From the NCBI RefSeq assembly GCF_035222485.1, contig NW_026946672.1:1178001-1242000 (forward strand): a stretch of 64,000 nt of DNA, in the 5' to 3' direction. The DNA comes from Podospora pseudoanserina (taxonomy: Eukaryota > Ascomycota > Sordariomycetes > Sordariales > Podosporaceae). Both the position numbers and the translations under genes were made by a program. Below, one piece after another: positions 47,601-59,623 of this stretch (position 1 is its first letter; each line of letters opens with the position of its first letter). The notes beneath the pieces were generated by a model. It ran no database searches. It had not been told where the DNA came from and was given only the letters and a program-made list of their open reading frames with translations.

Positions 47601-48226
47601 CCAGCAACATCTCACCAACACCAGCCCTTGCCAATCTCTGTCCAACCCGAGCCTTCCGAGTTCTTTCTCTCATGGCCATGGTTATTCCACCTCAACTTAT
47701 ATTTTTAACCTTGCAATCACAAATCACAAACAATGCGCCTTGCAGCATGCCACCTCTCGGCTCTTCCCTGTCATGCAAGTGACAAAAAACTGGGATGCCC
47801 ACCCAGCCGGTGCCTCTCAACAACACCCTATCGACCGGCTGCTATCCGGGCCAATGGTAGCCGTCTTTTGGTTGATGACATCCCACAACTGCCGTATCTT
47901 CGCGCCAGAGGTAACTCTAGCTGAACCGTGATGGACATCGTCTGTGTTTGTAAAAAGTAACACCTTCCTACCCTGTCCTCTTTGCCATGTCCAGTGTGTA
48001 CGCTATGCTGTCTCGCTATATCTATATATATCTATAAATATATATATGTACAAAAAATGTGGGTATATCGTTTCTTGATGGTCTCAAACATGAATGTAAA
48101 CGCAGCAATGCTTCCGATATCGCAACAACAAGCCCCTATTCTCCTTGCCACCGTCACGTCCAGGTGTGTCCAATGTAGATTCCCAGTTGGGAAATGTGAG
48201 CCGGCGCCAAAACATTGATGGCTCCT
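44628..48226. other. Gene-free region, about 3.6 kb, upstream of the catalase gene
   Basis: No coding region or structural RNA could be supported between the catalase start and the haspin 3' end. The catalase promoter must lie in the first part. Several G/C homopolymers, a TG run near 45030 and a TA-rich patch near 48020 are present. Open frames are up to about 125 codons and have no domain features. Confidence 0.55.
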
Positions 48227-49992
48227 TCAAGCTTGTCGTCGTCTACAAGGCCTCACCGACCTCTTTGACTGCCTCTCCTGCTCCTCCTCCTCCTCCTCCT
48301 CCTCCTCCTCCTCCTCCTCCTCCTCCTCCTCACCCCTGCTCCCCCTTTCACTCTCCTCACTCTCACTCTCTTCCTTCTTGTCCTCACCGCCATCACCCGC
48401 CCCAGCACCACTCAAATAACTCCCCCCATCCATCAGCTGCCCTTCCCCAACCCACCCCGCCTCCACAGCAAACCTCACCACCTCCCCCCCCCCCCAAAGC
48501 TCATCACCTCCCTCGGCTGCCCAGGATCAAGATGAACCCTCAACTCCCTCGTCTCCTCCTCCCACCCCTCAGCACTTTTGCCTCCCCTAAAATTCTCCAC
48601 CATCCACCCATAGATATAATCCAACCACAGCACATTGGTATAAGGATAATACCCCCAATCAACCCTCCTCTTACTCCCCTTCCTCCTCTTCACCGCTCCC
48701 GCCGGCAACTCATAAGCCGTAGTATGATACTTGGGCCCCAAAATACCCCTATCCCCCCTCAGCAAAAAACTCCTCATCCCCCTATAAACCTCACACTGCG
48801 GCGCGTGCTCGCTCGTGAAAATGCTCAAGTCCTTTTCCAAATCCATAAACACTTTCCCCCCTGGACGGTCCGGATCCGAAGCCCGCGAGAGGCCGTAATC
48901 CAGTATCGTGACCTCTAAGCCAGAGTTGTTGAATCTATACCCTGACCCTGGCGACAGAGGGGGACGGGCCTGCCTCACACATAAATTCCCCTCGTGAAGA
49001 TCCCTATGCTCAAACTCAATCAAATCTTCTGCTCTGGCAAGCGCAATCGCAGTGTGAAGGAAAATATCCCATAGCTGTTCTGAAGTCGTAATCTCAAAAT
49101 CCTCCAGCGCCGTGCCCGCATCACCTAGCTCGACGACGAGGAATCTGGTTTCGTCGAGGTACCTGCTTGGGGAGGGGTACCACTGCAGCCGGTCGGGATC
49201 TTTTCTCTTCTCCCGACGATAAAAGGCTTGGTGGGTTTCGAGGAGTGATCTGGGGGCTTTGCCCTGGGCGATGTAGCGTTCTTTGTAGATTACAAACCCG
49301 GGTATGTCGGCTAGCCATTCGGATATCTGGAGCTCGCCGAGCATGTCCTCGTCGGTGTGGGGTTCTTCGTCTACCAGACCCGAGCGGGACTGGGCTTTGG
49401 TTTGGGGTTTGATGGGGGAGTCGAGGCGGATGACTTTGATGATGGAGGTGCCGAGGGTGTTGGTTATGCGGTAGACTTCTGCGTAGGAGGCCTCGGCGAT
49501 TTTCTCGATGGTGTTGGAGGGGGGGCAGATTTCGGACCAGGTGAGGGTGCGGAGGGTTGATGAGGTGGAGGAGGTGTCGGAGTGGAAGGTTGAGTCTTCT
49601 TCTTCTGAGTAGGGCTGTGATGGTTTTTGTGGTAGACGACCGGGGACTGGTTCGTCTTTTGGTACGGGGGTTGGTGCTATTCTTCGTCTTGGGGGAGGAG
49701 ATTGTGGTTGCTTGGGTGTTGATGGCTGCTGTTCGGGGGGTGGTGGTGGCGGTGGTGATGACGGTGGGGTTGGTGTTGTTGAAGGGATCTCCTCCTTGTC
49801 TTGAATTACCACTTTCTCGTCGAGTGTCACCGATACCAGCTGTTTTGTGATCCGAGTGACCTCATGTGATTCGACTTCCACCTTGGCCTTTCTCGTCGTG
49901 GGCGGGCTTGTTGGTAATGCTTCAAACAACTGCTCAGCCCTCGTCTTCCTCTCGGATTTGCCATATTTCCGAAGTGTGGTGGTGCGTGACAT
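48227..49992 (-). CDS. Haspin-like protein kinase with frameshift at a 12-G run near the 3' end
   Basis: Haspin is a nuclear kinase that phosphorylates histone H3 Thr3 at centromeres. From the ATG at 49992 an uninterrupted frame of 505 residues runs to a stop at 48475. The N-terminus (TLRKYGKSERKTRAEQLF) and a Pro-rich linker are followed by the kinase domain: Lys186 in TSIIKVI, the catalytic loop HRDLHEGNL with D331, and ILDYGLSR with D365, the haspin form of DFG. Near residue 500 the frame crosses twelve G on the coding strand (48484-48495) and stops six residues later. In the other frame the sequence continues as VVRFAVEAGWVGEGQL, which resembles the normal fungal haspin end, and runs on through a polyglutamate tract to 48227. 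A sequencing or assembly length error in the run, or a real indel, would explain this. The 3' limit is therefore uncertain. Confidence 0.85.
48281..48331 (+). repeat. (CTC)17 microsatellite, (GAG)17 on the haspin strand
   Basis: A perfect trinucleotide run of 51 bases. If the downstream frame of haspin is used, it encodes 17 glutamates in the disordered C-terminal tail; otherwise it is 3' untranslated. Confidence 0.95.
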
Positions 49993-50505
49993 TGTTCTTT
50001 TTGATATTGGAACCGTTGTATAGATTCGTAAAGCACCTTGATGGTTCGTGGTTAAAAGTCGGGCTTCAGCCTTGTCATTCGTCAATGTGCTGTGGAGGGT
50101 TGCTAAGGGCAACCGAGATGGGAGACCCTTGCCCCACCAGATCTCCCACTTTGCTGATGCCTGTCTCACTCTGGGAGGGGGGCATGAGGGGCATCATGGA
50201 AGTGGTCGTCTTGCTCTGCCATATCTTGGACCTTTCAGACCTTCAAAGAACCGCTGAGATATGTCAGAAAGCGTTCATCTTGTAATTCAGGATTGAGTCC
50301 AAATGCCCAGAGGTTGATAAAAGCGATAAGCATAGCTCGATAGCGCCATCCAGCGTTGAATTGACGTCCGTGCTTCCTGCAGGGTGCCCCACATTCAATT
50401 CCCAATTGCACACGTCAGGGGATTTGTCAGGCCTTGGGGTGCGACACGAACTTCTTGCTTCGACGCAACCTCACCCAAATCGCCGACCACCGCACGCGAC
50501 AAGCC
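49993..50505. promoter_or_regulatory. Shared divergent promoter of haspin and CCDC47 genes
   Basis: A 513-base interval between two start codons, which must contain both promoters. I recognise no specific element in it. Confidence 0.5.
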
Positions 50506-51940
50506 ATGGCGAACGTTATTGGAAACCTCTTTGGAGGCCAGAAGCCATTGAACCCCGACCCTGTCAAGGGCGGTGATTCCGGTGAGTCCATCAGTATCCA
50601 TTGCGCGCACATGCCCGAGATGGAAACCGTGGCCGTTACTCTAGACAGCAGCTAACGGTCTCCCAAAGACTTTGCAGACTTCAAGGAGGGCGCCGAGCCA
50701 TCTCCAATTCCCTTTACTCCCGTCTCCAACACCCTGACCGGAGCCCAGCCCGCGCAGACACTGCGCCCCTACACAAAGTGGTACCGCCTCGACGAGCGCC
50801 ATTCCCTCTCTGAGTTCAAGGGCGAGGGCATCGTTCTCTCCATCATTGGCCTCTTCCTCCTCTTCCACCTCTTCGGCGCTGGCCGCAACCGCACCAAGGC
50901 CAAGAAATGGATCGAGGCCAACAACGCTCCCCTTGCCGCCGAGTTCGCCTCCGTTGGCTTTGACGGGGTTCCGTCCTCTGAGACCAAGGTGGCTGAAATT
51001 CGCGAGAAGAGTCTCTTCGAGTTTGCTACCTACGCCACTGGCCGTGCCAACGTCGCCTTCGTCGATGTCAAGCTTACTCTTGTCAAGCGCTTCAACCCGC
51101 TCACCTCCATCTTCGAGGCCGCTCTTGGATTCTTCTGGGACAGCTTCCCCGCTCCCAAGGATGTCTGTGACGCTACCATCTATCCCTTTGATGGAAGAGA
51201 GACCCAGATTGTGCCCTCTATCCCCGGCGCTGGCGAGCTCCAGGCCAAGGACAAGAGCACCTATGACAACTTTGTTTGGGCTCTTGTTCACAAGGATCAG
51301 ATGAAGCAAGTTCGCGATGATCGCTACGACCTGTCTCTTACCGTCACCAAGGACCACCCCAAGCTTCCCCAGTGGTTGACCGTCATGAGCGAGAGCGCCG
51401 AGATTACCGACCTTCTTTTGACCCCTGAGCTCATCAAGGCTGCCGAGAACGCTGGTGATTCTTTTGAGTATCTGATCATTTCTGACCAACCTGTTGAGCA
51501 GCCCAAGACGTGAGTTTCCTGGCTGCACTCCTTGTACTTGAGCTTTGGTTAACATGGACCCAAACAGGCTCGATGAGACGGTTTCCCGCAAGCGCATCTT
51601 CCTCCGCTACTCGCTGCCCTCCAACAATGACTACACCAACCTCGTCCCCATCTTCCAGTACTTCCTCCGCATCTCTGACCAGCTCGCCAAGTCGGCCCAC
51701 TTCCGGCCCGAGGTTGTCAAGAAGGTCAAGGCGGTCCGTGAGGCCATGATCAAGAAGATCCAGAAGGCCGAGGAGGAGGAGAAGGCTGAGGAGCGCGCGA
51801 TTGAGAAGGAGAAGGCGCGCAAGGCCAAGCGCGATGCTGAGCTGAATGCGCTGGACGCCAAGGGGCAGAAGAAGTATCTTGAGAAGGAGCGCGAGAGGGA
51901 GTTGAAGAAGGGGACCAAGAAGATGACTACCCGTGCTTAG
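50506..51940 (+). CDS. CCDC47-like ER membrane protein (DUF1682, PAT complex)
   Basis: A homologue of CCDC47 (calumin), which in animals is part of the PAT complex that protects membrane proteins during insertion at the ER translocon and also binds calcium. Exons are 50506-50581, 50669-51509 and 51568-51940; the introns are 87 and 58 nt; 429 residues. One membrane helix is visible at about residues 79-95 (GIVLSIIGLFLLFHLFG), preceded by a lumenal-type N-terminus. The DUF1682 core follows (KWIEANNAPLAAEFASVGFD; SLFEFATYATGRAN; EYLIISDQPVEQPKT). The C-terminus is a long charged coiled coil (AEEEEKAEERAIEKEKARKA) ending in a Lys-rich tail, a possible ribosome-contact region as in CCDC47. Confidence 0.9.
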
Positions 51941-52635
51941 GGTGGCTGAAATGAATTTTTTGGGTAGCCGGTTGGGGGGGTGTGGTTTTTTGGGTTCGTT
52001 GGGGCGGCCGGGGGCTATGTCTGTATGTATAAAAAGGGGCACCGGACGGATGGATGGAAAAGGGGGATGAATGATGGTGGGTTGGGGATGGATATACGAA
52101 TTGTTACTGTATAAAGTAATGTGTAAATTGACGCGATGTTACATTTCTTGTATCTCTTGCTCCATGCTTGCCGCTGAGTCGGCGATTGTGTAGTGTCTGT
52201 TGGTGTCCTGACGGCGACTTGTACAGCTGACAAACTCAGAATCAATGGACCAGAGTGATATGATGTCGGTGCTACAAAATGATGCCCGACATCCCGCTGG
52301 TGGTCCCCGGCCGGAGATATCCAGAAACGGACCCACTCACACCGAAGGGCAAGGTTAGGCAGGTCGGCGATGTGGAGGGACGGGATAAGTGGGGCCGGCG
52401 TTGGTCCCCAGAAAGCGGGATATGGTAAGTCGGCGACTGCTTTCTGGAAGAGCGAGACGGGAACTTATCCTCCTGGGGTTTCATATCTCAGCTGAGCTTA
52501 AGTTGGACATATAGCTGATCGTTTCATCCCATCTTTTTTTTTTTTTTTTCGGTTTGGAGAGCTGGCTGTTTTTTGTAAACCCCTCAACCCAGTCAACTTT
52601 TACTCGGCAAGCAAAAGACGAGAACAAAAGACAAG
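51941..52635. other. Intergenic region, 695 bases
   Basis: This contains the 3' end of the CCDC47-like gene and the promoter of the small cysteine-rich gene. A run of about 15 T occurs near 52533-52549. No other feature is seen. Confidence 0.6.
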
Positions 52636-53132
52636 ATGTGCTTCGGATCTTCCTGCCCCAACTGCTGTTAGTACTTGTCAGGACTTTGTTGGATCCAGAC
52701 CCCTGATGATTGCTGACATTGAGGATGGTATAGCTAAGCAATCCTGGCGAGGCTGCGGCTCCCACGTCCCCTCCGTTCTCGGGTCTGTTCCCGAGGATAA
52801 GTGGTGTACTTGGTATGTTCATCTCCCCTCCTTCCCCCCCTTTCCCCCTTTCCCCTTTCACATCCATCCTGTCCATGATACACACAACCCCCATCTCACA
52901 GCCGTTGCCCATCCATTGCAATATTCTCAATAAATCGTCACCCATGACAAAGCTAACAAACCCCCCCAAAAGCGAACCCAAATTCACCGTCTCCGGCAAG
53001 GACTACCCACCCCAAGCCGGCCAAGGCAAACCCGCCGGCTCCTCTTCTGCCGATCAACAAGAAGAAACCCCCTCAGGTTCGGCCGCCCTGTCCTGGTTCA
53101 CCAGTTTTCTTGGTGGTGGAGGCAAGAAGTAA
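52636..53132 (+). CDS. Small conserved cysteine-rich protein of unknown function
   Basis: A three-exon gene (52636-52666, 52734-52812, 52973-53132; introns 67 and 160 nt) for an 89-residue protein, too fragmented to show as one open frame. The first exon supplies only MCFGSSCPNC. Cysteines fall at 2, 7, 10, 18, 35 and 37, with His21 and the segments SWRGCGSHVPSVL and DKWCTCEPKF. Their spacing suggests one compact metal-binding unit. I recall related small proteins in many fungi with the pattern C-x2-C-x-K-x2-W-x2-C-G-x-H, but know no function. No signal peptide or membrane helix is present. The second half is Gly/Ser/Gln-rich and ends SWFTSFLGGGGKK. Codon phase is consistent across both junctions, which supports the model. 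Confidence 0.82.
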
Positions 53133-53315
53133 CCATATTTCCCGTTTCCAGAGTTGAAGTAAACAACCGGCAAGCTTCTCATTATCGGCCCCTGAACCAC
53201 CTACAAATATCTAGGGCATCTTCTGAAATCAAAAGCAATATTTGGCTAAAAAATCCAAGTCCACCCATCCAAAAATGCTGCTCATATAAATGCCTGTATA
53301 AAACCAAAGCTCTGT

Positions 53316-53358
<43 letters not shown>

Positions 53359-53538
53359 CATACATTACCACCAGGTACATACGCTCGCCCCCAACGTCTC
53401 TCCATTCTATACCCAATTTTTCATCGTTGTTGTATATAAAATTCTTTCATCTTCATTAACACCTTGTTGATCATGATACACCTTCCCCTCTACCACCCTC
53501 CTTATCTACCCATCATGTACCACTCCCCCTAACACCAT
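53133..53538. other. Intergenic region, 406 bases, with GT/GA microsatellite
   Basis: This separates the convergent ends of the small cysteine-rich gene and the kinase gene. It holds a compound (GT)9(GA)12 microsatellite at 53317-53358; nothing else is seen. Confidence 0.7.
53317..53358 (+). repeat. (GT)9(GA)12 compound microsatellite
   Basis: A perfect GT run (53317-53334) joins directly to a perfect GA run (53335-53358). Confidence 0.95.
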
Positions 53539-56500
53539 CTAGCTCCCGCCCTCCCTCCCCAAATCCCTCTCCACCATCTGCAAATCCGGAAACCTCTTCT
53601 GGAAATCCCTAATATAATCCTCCTTCTCCCCCGCCGTCATCTTCAGCAACGCAGCCCCCCCATTCCCCGGTAAATCCACCGCCAACAACGCCTCTCTCTT
53701 AACAGGCGAAGCCGGCCTGTTTATCATCCCTCCACCCGCCTGTTGCTGTCCCAAGTGCACCGGCTTCGGCGGCGGCGCAGGCAACGCCTTCCCACCCGAA
53801 CTCGTCCCCGGCCTCCCTCCTTTATCCCCAATGATACTGCCCGGTTTCCTCGGCACATACGGCGGTTTCTCCTCCCCAACCCCCCCCGATGATGATGTCG
53901 ATGGCCGATCAGTATGCTGTCCATACCCCTGCGCAGTCCTAACAACAGCACCCCGATTGCTCTCATCCAGCAAACTCTGCACCTTGCTCTGTATCGCCTG
54001 CGCCCTTGACGCTCCGCCCCCTCCCCCTCCCCCAGCTGGTTTAGGAGGCGGGACTGGACCACCACCCCCCCCTGAACCACTGCCCCGTTGCGCAACTCGC
54101 TGTCTATACTCCGCCTGCGCGGCAGCAACCCTGGCCTCCTCCTGCGCGAGCATCTGCGCTTCTTGCTCGCGCCTCATCTCAGGCGTCATCTCATCCTGGT
54201 CATGATCATCATCGCTATGCCCGCCCGTGGCTACCGATCCCGTAATGGGAGTCAAAACATCATGACGGTCGAGGTCTTTGAGCGGAGACGGCGTCCGGAC
54301 GATAGGACCAGAGGAGGAATTCCCGCCTTCAAACCGCTTAAACGCATCGCCAAACTTGCTTGCGAGGATATTCTTCGCTCCGGCGCCGATGGAAGACAGA
54401 CTCCCCCGCTTCGTGTGCTTATGGGACTTGTCCTTCTTGGCCGGTTCCGGGTCTTCGAGAGAGCGGAGAAAGTCAACGTTGGAGGCAATGTTTTTGTCTT
54501 CCTCCAGTTTGGGGGTCGACGGGCGGCTCCTGTCGAGGGAAAATCTTGGAGAGGGGGCTTGTTCTTTTTCGCGGAGAAAGTCCAGGTTGGATTCGAGGTG
54601 AGTGCTGATTGGTCTTGGGCGTGATGCAAGGTTCTCCAGGCTTGGTCGTCCGCCTTCTAGTGACGGCCTCGAGGAAGAAGGATGACGAACGTGGCCGGCC
54701 TGTGATGTGCCTTGATATGATGGCGTCCGGGAAACTGACCGAGCTGCTGGATCTCCGAGCGCCGAGGGAGCAAGACCGAGACCTGTCTCTGGAGCTCTGG
54801 GTACACTGGCTGCGCGGTGACCATCAGCAGGTGGGAATCGATACACTTGGTACGGCGAGGGTCCTTCCGCCGGCGGTGGCGATGTCATGGTGCCAGTCGA
54901 CACCATGGTTGGTTTAGGAGTTGGCTGGTAAAGAGACTGCGGGGGTGAAGAAATTGCCTGCAGCTCGGGGGTGTTGGAAATGATGGTTGACGCCCGGCTG
55001 GCCCCAGGTTGTTTTGGTGGCGCAGAGGCAGACTTGACCGGAGGAGACACCCGTGATGGGTCTGCCGCCGCTGGATAGGGGTTGGCTCTGCTTCCGTCAA
55101 TGGACTGCCGTTGGCTTGGTTGCGTTGGAATTGGCGAAGGCGAGGGCTTGATCTGGAAAGCCTCATCTGCCAACTTCTCCGCCACCCTTGTTGACAGATC
55201 CTTGGGTAATTGCGGCGACCCCTGGTCAAAGTCGAATTTGGACCCATGGTCATGTAGAAGCGAAAACTGATCAAGAGACGGGAATTTTGATGACAGTTCA
55301 TCCCCGCCCTTGATTACTGGCCTCGCATCAAGCGCGGCAAAGGGATCTCCATTCGTCACCTTGGGTGACGTGACTGTTGCTGTTGTCGGAGCACTGGGCT
55401 GGGCAGCCGGCACTCGGCCTCGCCTCATGCGCTCAATCTCGGGAATGACCTGCTGTTCCTGAGTGGCTTTCGGAGAAAACACGGCGCCAACAAGAGGCGG
55501 CGACGTGACCTTTTGCTGTAGTGATGAACTCTGTTTATGCTGATGAGGGTCCCCCTGCGACTTCCCCGAGTAAATCTAGATGTCTGAGTCAGCAACCGCC
55601 TTTCACTCTTCAATCTCAACAAGTGACTTACATCTTTGACTGGTGGCTCCCGGCCCTGCATTTTGCAGGCCTCACGGAGTACCTGATAAATATTCGGCCT
55701 GGCCTGCTGACTTTCACGCAGCATCCAGCCTAGCCAAGATCAGCTTCCAAAGTCAACTTTCCAACCTTCTCTCCCCCCCCAAAAAAAAACCAAAAAAAAA
55801 AACTCACCAATAAGTCCCTTGAGCCTATCCGAAAAGGCAGGGTAACTAGGATATCTGAAACTGGCATTCAGAATAGCAAGCTGTCCCTGCTCCTCAAAAG
55901 GCGTGGTATAATAGCAAAGCTTGTACAGCAGCACGCCGAGCGCCCAAATGTCCGACTTCTCGTCAATCGGCTGTTTCCTGTAGACATCGACCATTTCCGG
56001 ACTCCTGTACTGCATCGTGGTGTGTTTCTGAACATCCTCATCCATCAACCTGCACTCGACCACCGTCTGGGGAGCCGCGCGCGGTGCCGCCGCCGAACCG
56101 AAATCGCAGAGCTTGAACTTCCGGACAGACCCAACCATGGTGATTAGCACATTCTCGACCTTCAAGTCGCGGTGCAAAAGCGGCGGTCGGAGGTAATGCA
56201 TGCAGGCCACGCCCTCAGCAACGTCGGCAAAAATGTTGAGAATCTCGGGTTCCGTCAGCCGGTGCTGCAGGCGCGTGTTCATAAAGTCGATCAGCCCGCC
56301 GCCGTTGCAGTACTCCATGAGCAAAAACACCTCGTACCCGCCGCCGCGCAGCTCCGATGCGTGAGAGTCGATATACGTGACAATGGCCTTGTGACCCTTC
56401 AGGCGCTTCATGGTCTCGACCTCGGTGCGCATCCCCCGCAGCGATTCCTTGTCCGGGACGGCGACCCGCTTGAGCACGGCCAGGTCGGTCCCGTTGACGG

Positions 56501-56711
56501 GGGCGGCCAGCTTGACCAGATATACATGTGCGAAGCCGCCCTCGGAGAGGTATTTCTGAATCACCACGCGGTGGTTGCCGACCTGGATCTTGGTGCCGGG
56601 GGAGAAGGTGCCCGCCGGTGGTGCGCCGGGGACGCTCCCTGGTACGGGTGCCCCGTAAGGTACTGCGGGCCGTGCCGCTGCCGGCACCGCCGCCTGGCCG
56701 TACGAAGCCAT
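53539..56711 (-). CDS. Ark1/Prk1 (NAK) family actin-regulating kinase
   Basis: A serine/threonine kinase of the NAK family (yeast Ark1, Prk1, Akl1; human AAK1, GAK), which controls endocytosis by phosphorylating coat and actin regulators. Exons are 55808-56711, 55632-55729 and 53539-55575, with introns of 78 and 56 nt; 1012 residues. The N-terminal kinase domain (about 47-325) has K81 in DLAVLKRV, H180-R181-D182 in the catalytic loop, D203-F204-G205, and the NAK mark KHTTMQYRSPEMVD. The first intron lies in the last helices (LKGLIGWMLRESQQARPNI). The remaining 680 residues are disordered and rich in Ser, Pro and Gly, with a possible docking motif near the end (DFQKRFPDLQMVERD). The first intron contains long T and G runs (about 55780-55805 of the opposite strand), which may hinder sequencing. 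Confidence 0.93.
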
Positions 56712-57694
56712 GACCGTGAAATTCCTCCGATGGACAGCAGCGTGTGTTTGGTGAAGCTACGAGGTATCGGGGAACACGGGTTCAGGGCGGTCGGGACCGA
56801 GAAAAAGGGGGCGGTCGACAGTCCGGGGCGGTGAGAGGGGAGGGAAACAGCTGGACACGGGAGACGACGAACGGAAACGGGGAGCGACTGGTTCGCGGGG
56901 GGGGTGGGAGGGAGAGGGTGGACTTGGGCGGAGCAGGTTTTGGCTGGCAAGCGACTTTCAGGGCATCGATGGGGAATTCGGTTTCGCGGGGGAGGGGTTG
57001 CTGCCTACGCTACGCGCCGCATGGCCGAGCAGTGGTCGGTTCAGCAGATATTGAATCTTGAGTGATCCTCGAGGATGACGACAATCGTTTGCTTTGGGGG
57101 ACAGAGGCTGAATTCGATGTTTGTCGTGCTGCTCATCCAGGTACAAGTACCGCCTGAAAGACAGACAAATGCCAACGCCAATGCCAGGCAGGTCAGTGCT
57201 TACACCTCACTGCACACGGACAACTCAGGTGGAGCCAGCTGGCAAGGGATGGCTTGGCATTTCCCCAGACCCCCAGTTCAGGGGGGGCCACTTTCAGGGG
57301 ACGACGGGCCACTTCAGAAGGAGCCACATCAACGAAACACCTCCACCACAACCAACGCATCAAACTGTTAACATCTCGCGGCCTGATATTGTATACGCTT
57401 ATAGACTCAAAAAAGGACAAACCGATATAGCTTTGGACATGACTGATTAGGTGCGTACTCTAGTCTATATAGATTTCATCCCGAGAAAATAACTACGTCT
57501 CATCTTCACATTAATCATCTCCCAAACCAGATGCCACGGGCGATTCCCTCTCACCACAAGACATCATGCAAAATATGGTATCCAGTCATAAAATCCCCAC
57601 AAGCCCACATTCCAACACACAACAACGCTCTGTACCAAACGCTTGCCCATGTACATCATCATCAACAAGAGGAAAAGAAAAGATGGTCGACAGC
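56712..57694. other. Intergenic region, 983 bases
   Basis: This holds the promoter of the NAK-family kinase and the 3' end of the permease gene. No additional gene or RNA is seen. Confidence 0.6.
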
Positions 57695-59623
57695 TCAGAA
57701 AAAGGCTCCCAACATGCGTTTGCGTAAGGGGTTCTTTTCTTCAGGCTCGAAATTGACCGGATCCCTAAACTTGGCATCCGTCTTGAGATCAATCGCATGC
57801 AGAGGCGTCTGCAGCCTCCACTCTCCCGTCTTCACCTTCCACCCGAGCCAGAGAACAAACATCACTGGTGCGGCCAGGTAGCCCTTGAAGAACTTCTCAG
57901 CCGTTTCCGCCGCAGTAGCACCTGGTTTAGGCTATTATCAACAAAAAGAGTCAGCAGATATCACTATGATAAAGGACAAGAAGATGGAAAAACAGACCTT
58001 GGCGCAGACGTAGAAGGCGGCTGCGAGACAAACGCCGTTGAAAATGAGGGCAATCCAGCTTCCCCAGACACCACCTGATGGCTTGTATGGGACCAGGTCA
58101 AGGGACAAGCCTTGGACCTCCATAGCCTTCCGGAAGCGAATGTGCGCGAGGCAAATCGAGCCCCAGATGAAGAAATACGTCACGCCAGTGACGGCAAGAA
58201 GCCAGTCGAACAACTTCATACCCGCATCGTTCGGTGCCAGCCCGACATACGCAATCAAGGCAAACAGGAGGAGCACGATGGTGCAACGCATAGGACGGCC
58301 CTGCTTGTCGATTTTGGCCAGGTAAGTGGGTGCCATGCCAACTTGAGCCATCGCCTGGACAGTGCGAGTGAAACCAAACGACGACGAGTTGGCGACACTG
58401 ATGACGGCGATAGTGATGACGCCGTTCATGATGTGTGGGAGCACCTTGATTCCAGCATCCTGGATCGCCAAAACGAATGGTGATGCTTTGCTGTTGGCGC
58501 CCTCTGATCCGAGGAGTCGGGGATCGTCGGATGGCAAAATCAGGCCCATGATGAATAGGTTGAGAATGTAAAAGAAAGAGATGCGCCAAAAGACCTGCTT
58601 GCAGGCTTTGGGGACCGACTTCTCGGGGTTCTCTGATTCGGCCGCCGCGAGACCGGCCAGTTCGGTGCCGCCGAAAGAGAAAGAAGCGATCACAAACACG
58701 CTGGCAAAGCCCTCAAAGCCGTTCCTGAAAGCACCCGGGTCGCTCCAGTATTCGCCGCCCAAGTATCCCTGCCTTCCCACAGCGCCCGTGTTGATGACGA
58801 TGCCGAGTATGATGAAGCCGCTGCAGGCTATAATCTTGATGATGCTGAGGACACATTCGACTGTGTTTTCGTGTCAGAACGCGAGCTCCTTGCTGTGCTC
58901 TAGTGGGGACACAAACCTTCGCCATATCCTCGAACTCCAAATATTTGAATAAATGCCAGTACTACCAGAAACACCGTCACCCATACTCCCATGTTAATTG
59001 TGTCGTTCCAAAATTGTATCGTGATCGAGGCCGCAATAAGCTCAAAAGGAAGGATGATCAGCCAGGTTAGAGCGTAGCCCCAGCCGATGGCAAAGCCCCT
59101 GAGACATGACAGTTAGCGATCACCAGTCTATCACGTATAAAAATAACAGTGAACTTGCCATGTTGGGTCGAGAAATCTTAAGCAGTGTTCGAAAAAGGCG
59201 CCATTGGAAGGATAGACGACCGAGAGCTCGGCGAGAGCCTGACAAGTAAACAGCATCATTATTCCGATGAGAGTGTAGCATATAAGCTTGGAGAAAAGTT
59301 AGCTCGAGTCGGCTCTGTTAACAAGATAGATGCACTCACCACGCTGCCTGGTCCACCTGCACTCAACGCTGCCCCAGACCCAATGAAGAGACCAGCGCCA
59401 ATCGCACCACCTGGAAGAGAACGATATTGTCAGAACAGTACCACCGTCCGCAAGCTGGGGACATACCCATGGCAATCATTTGAAGATGCCTGTTCTTGAG
59501 GGACTTCTTGAGCTGGTTGTTCTCGACCGGGGTCAGTATCCCCATCTCCTCGTCCCGGCTGCTGGAGCGGGAAGCATTGTCCCGCGCTATCGCCTTGGTG
59601 CCAGCCTCGTCTGGTGTAGTCAT
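57695..59623 (-). CDS. Amino-acid permease (APC/YAT family)
   Basis: A plasma-membrane proton-coupled amino-acid permease of the yeast-type (Gap1/Can1) family. Six exons: 59467-59623, 59340-59410, 59159-59286, 58917-59098, 57998-58860 and 57695-57931. Introns are 56, 53, 60, 56 and 66 nt; 545 residues. Twelve membrane helices are expected. Family motifs present are GGAIGAGLFIGSG, AELSVVYPSNGAF, RFLDPTWGFAIGWGYAL, the FSFGGTELAGLAAAESENP segment, and KSVPKACKQVFWRISFFY. The third intron, after TW, uses a GC donor (GCAAGT), the usual form of minor GC-AG introns. The N-terminal 45 residues are hydrophilic with many Ser, Arg and acids, as needed for ubiquitin control in this family. The C-terminal tail is KFRDPVNFEPEEKNPL. 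The amino acids it carries cannot be told from sequence. Confidence 0.93.
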
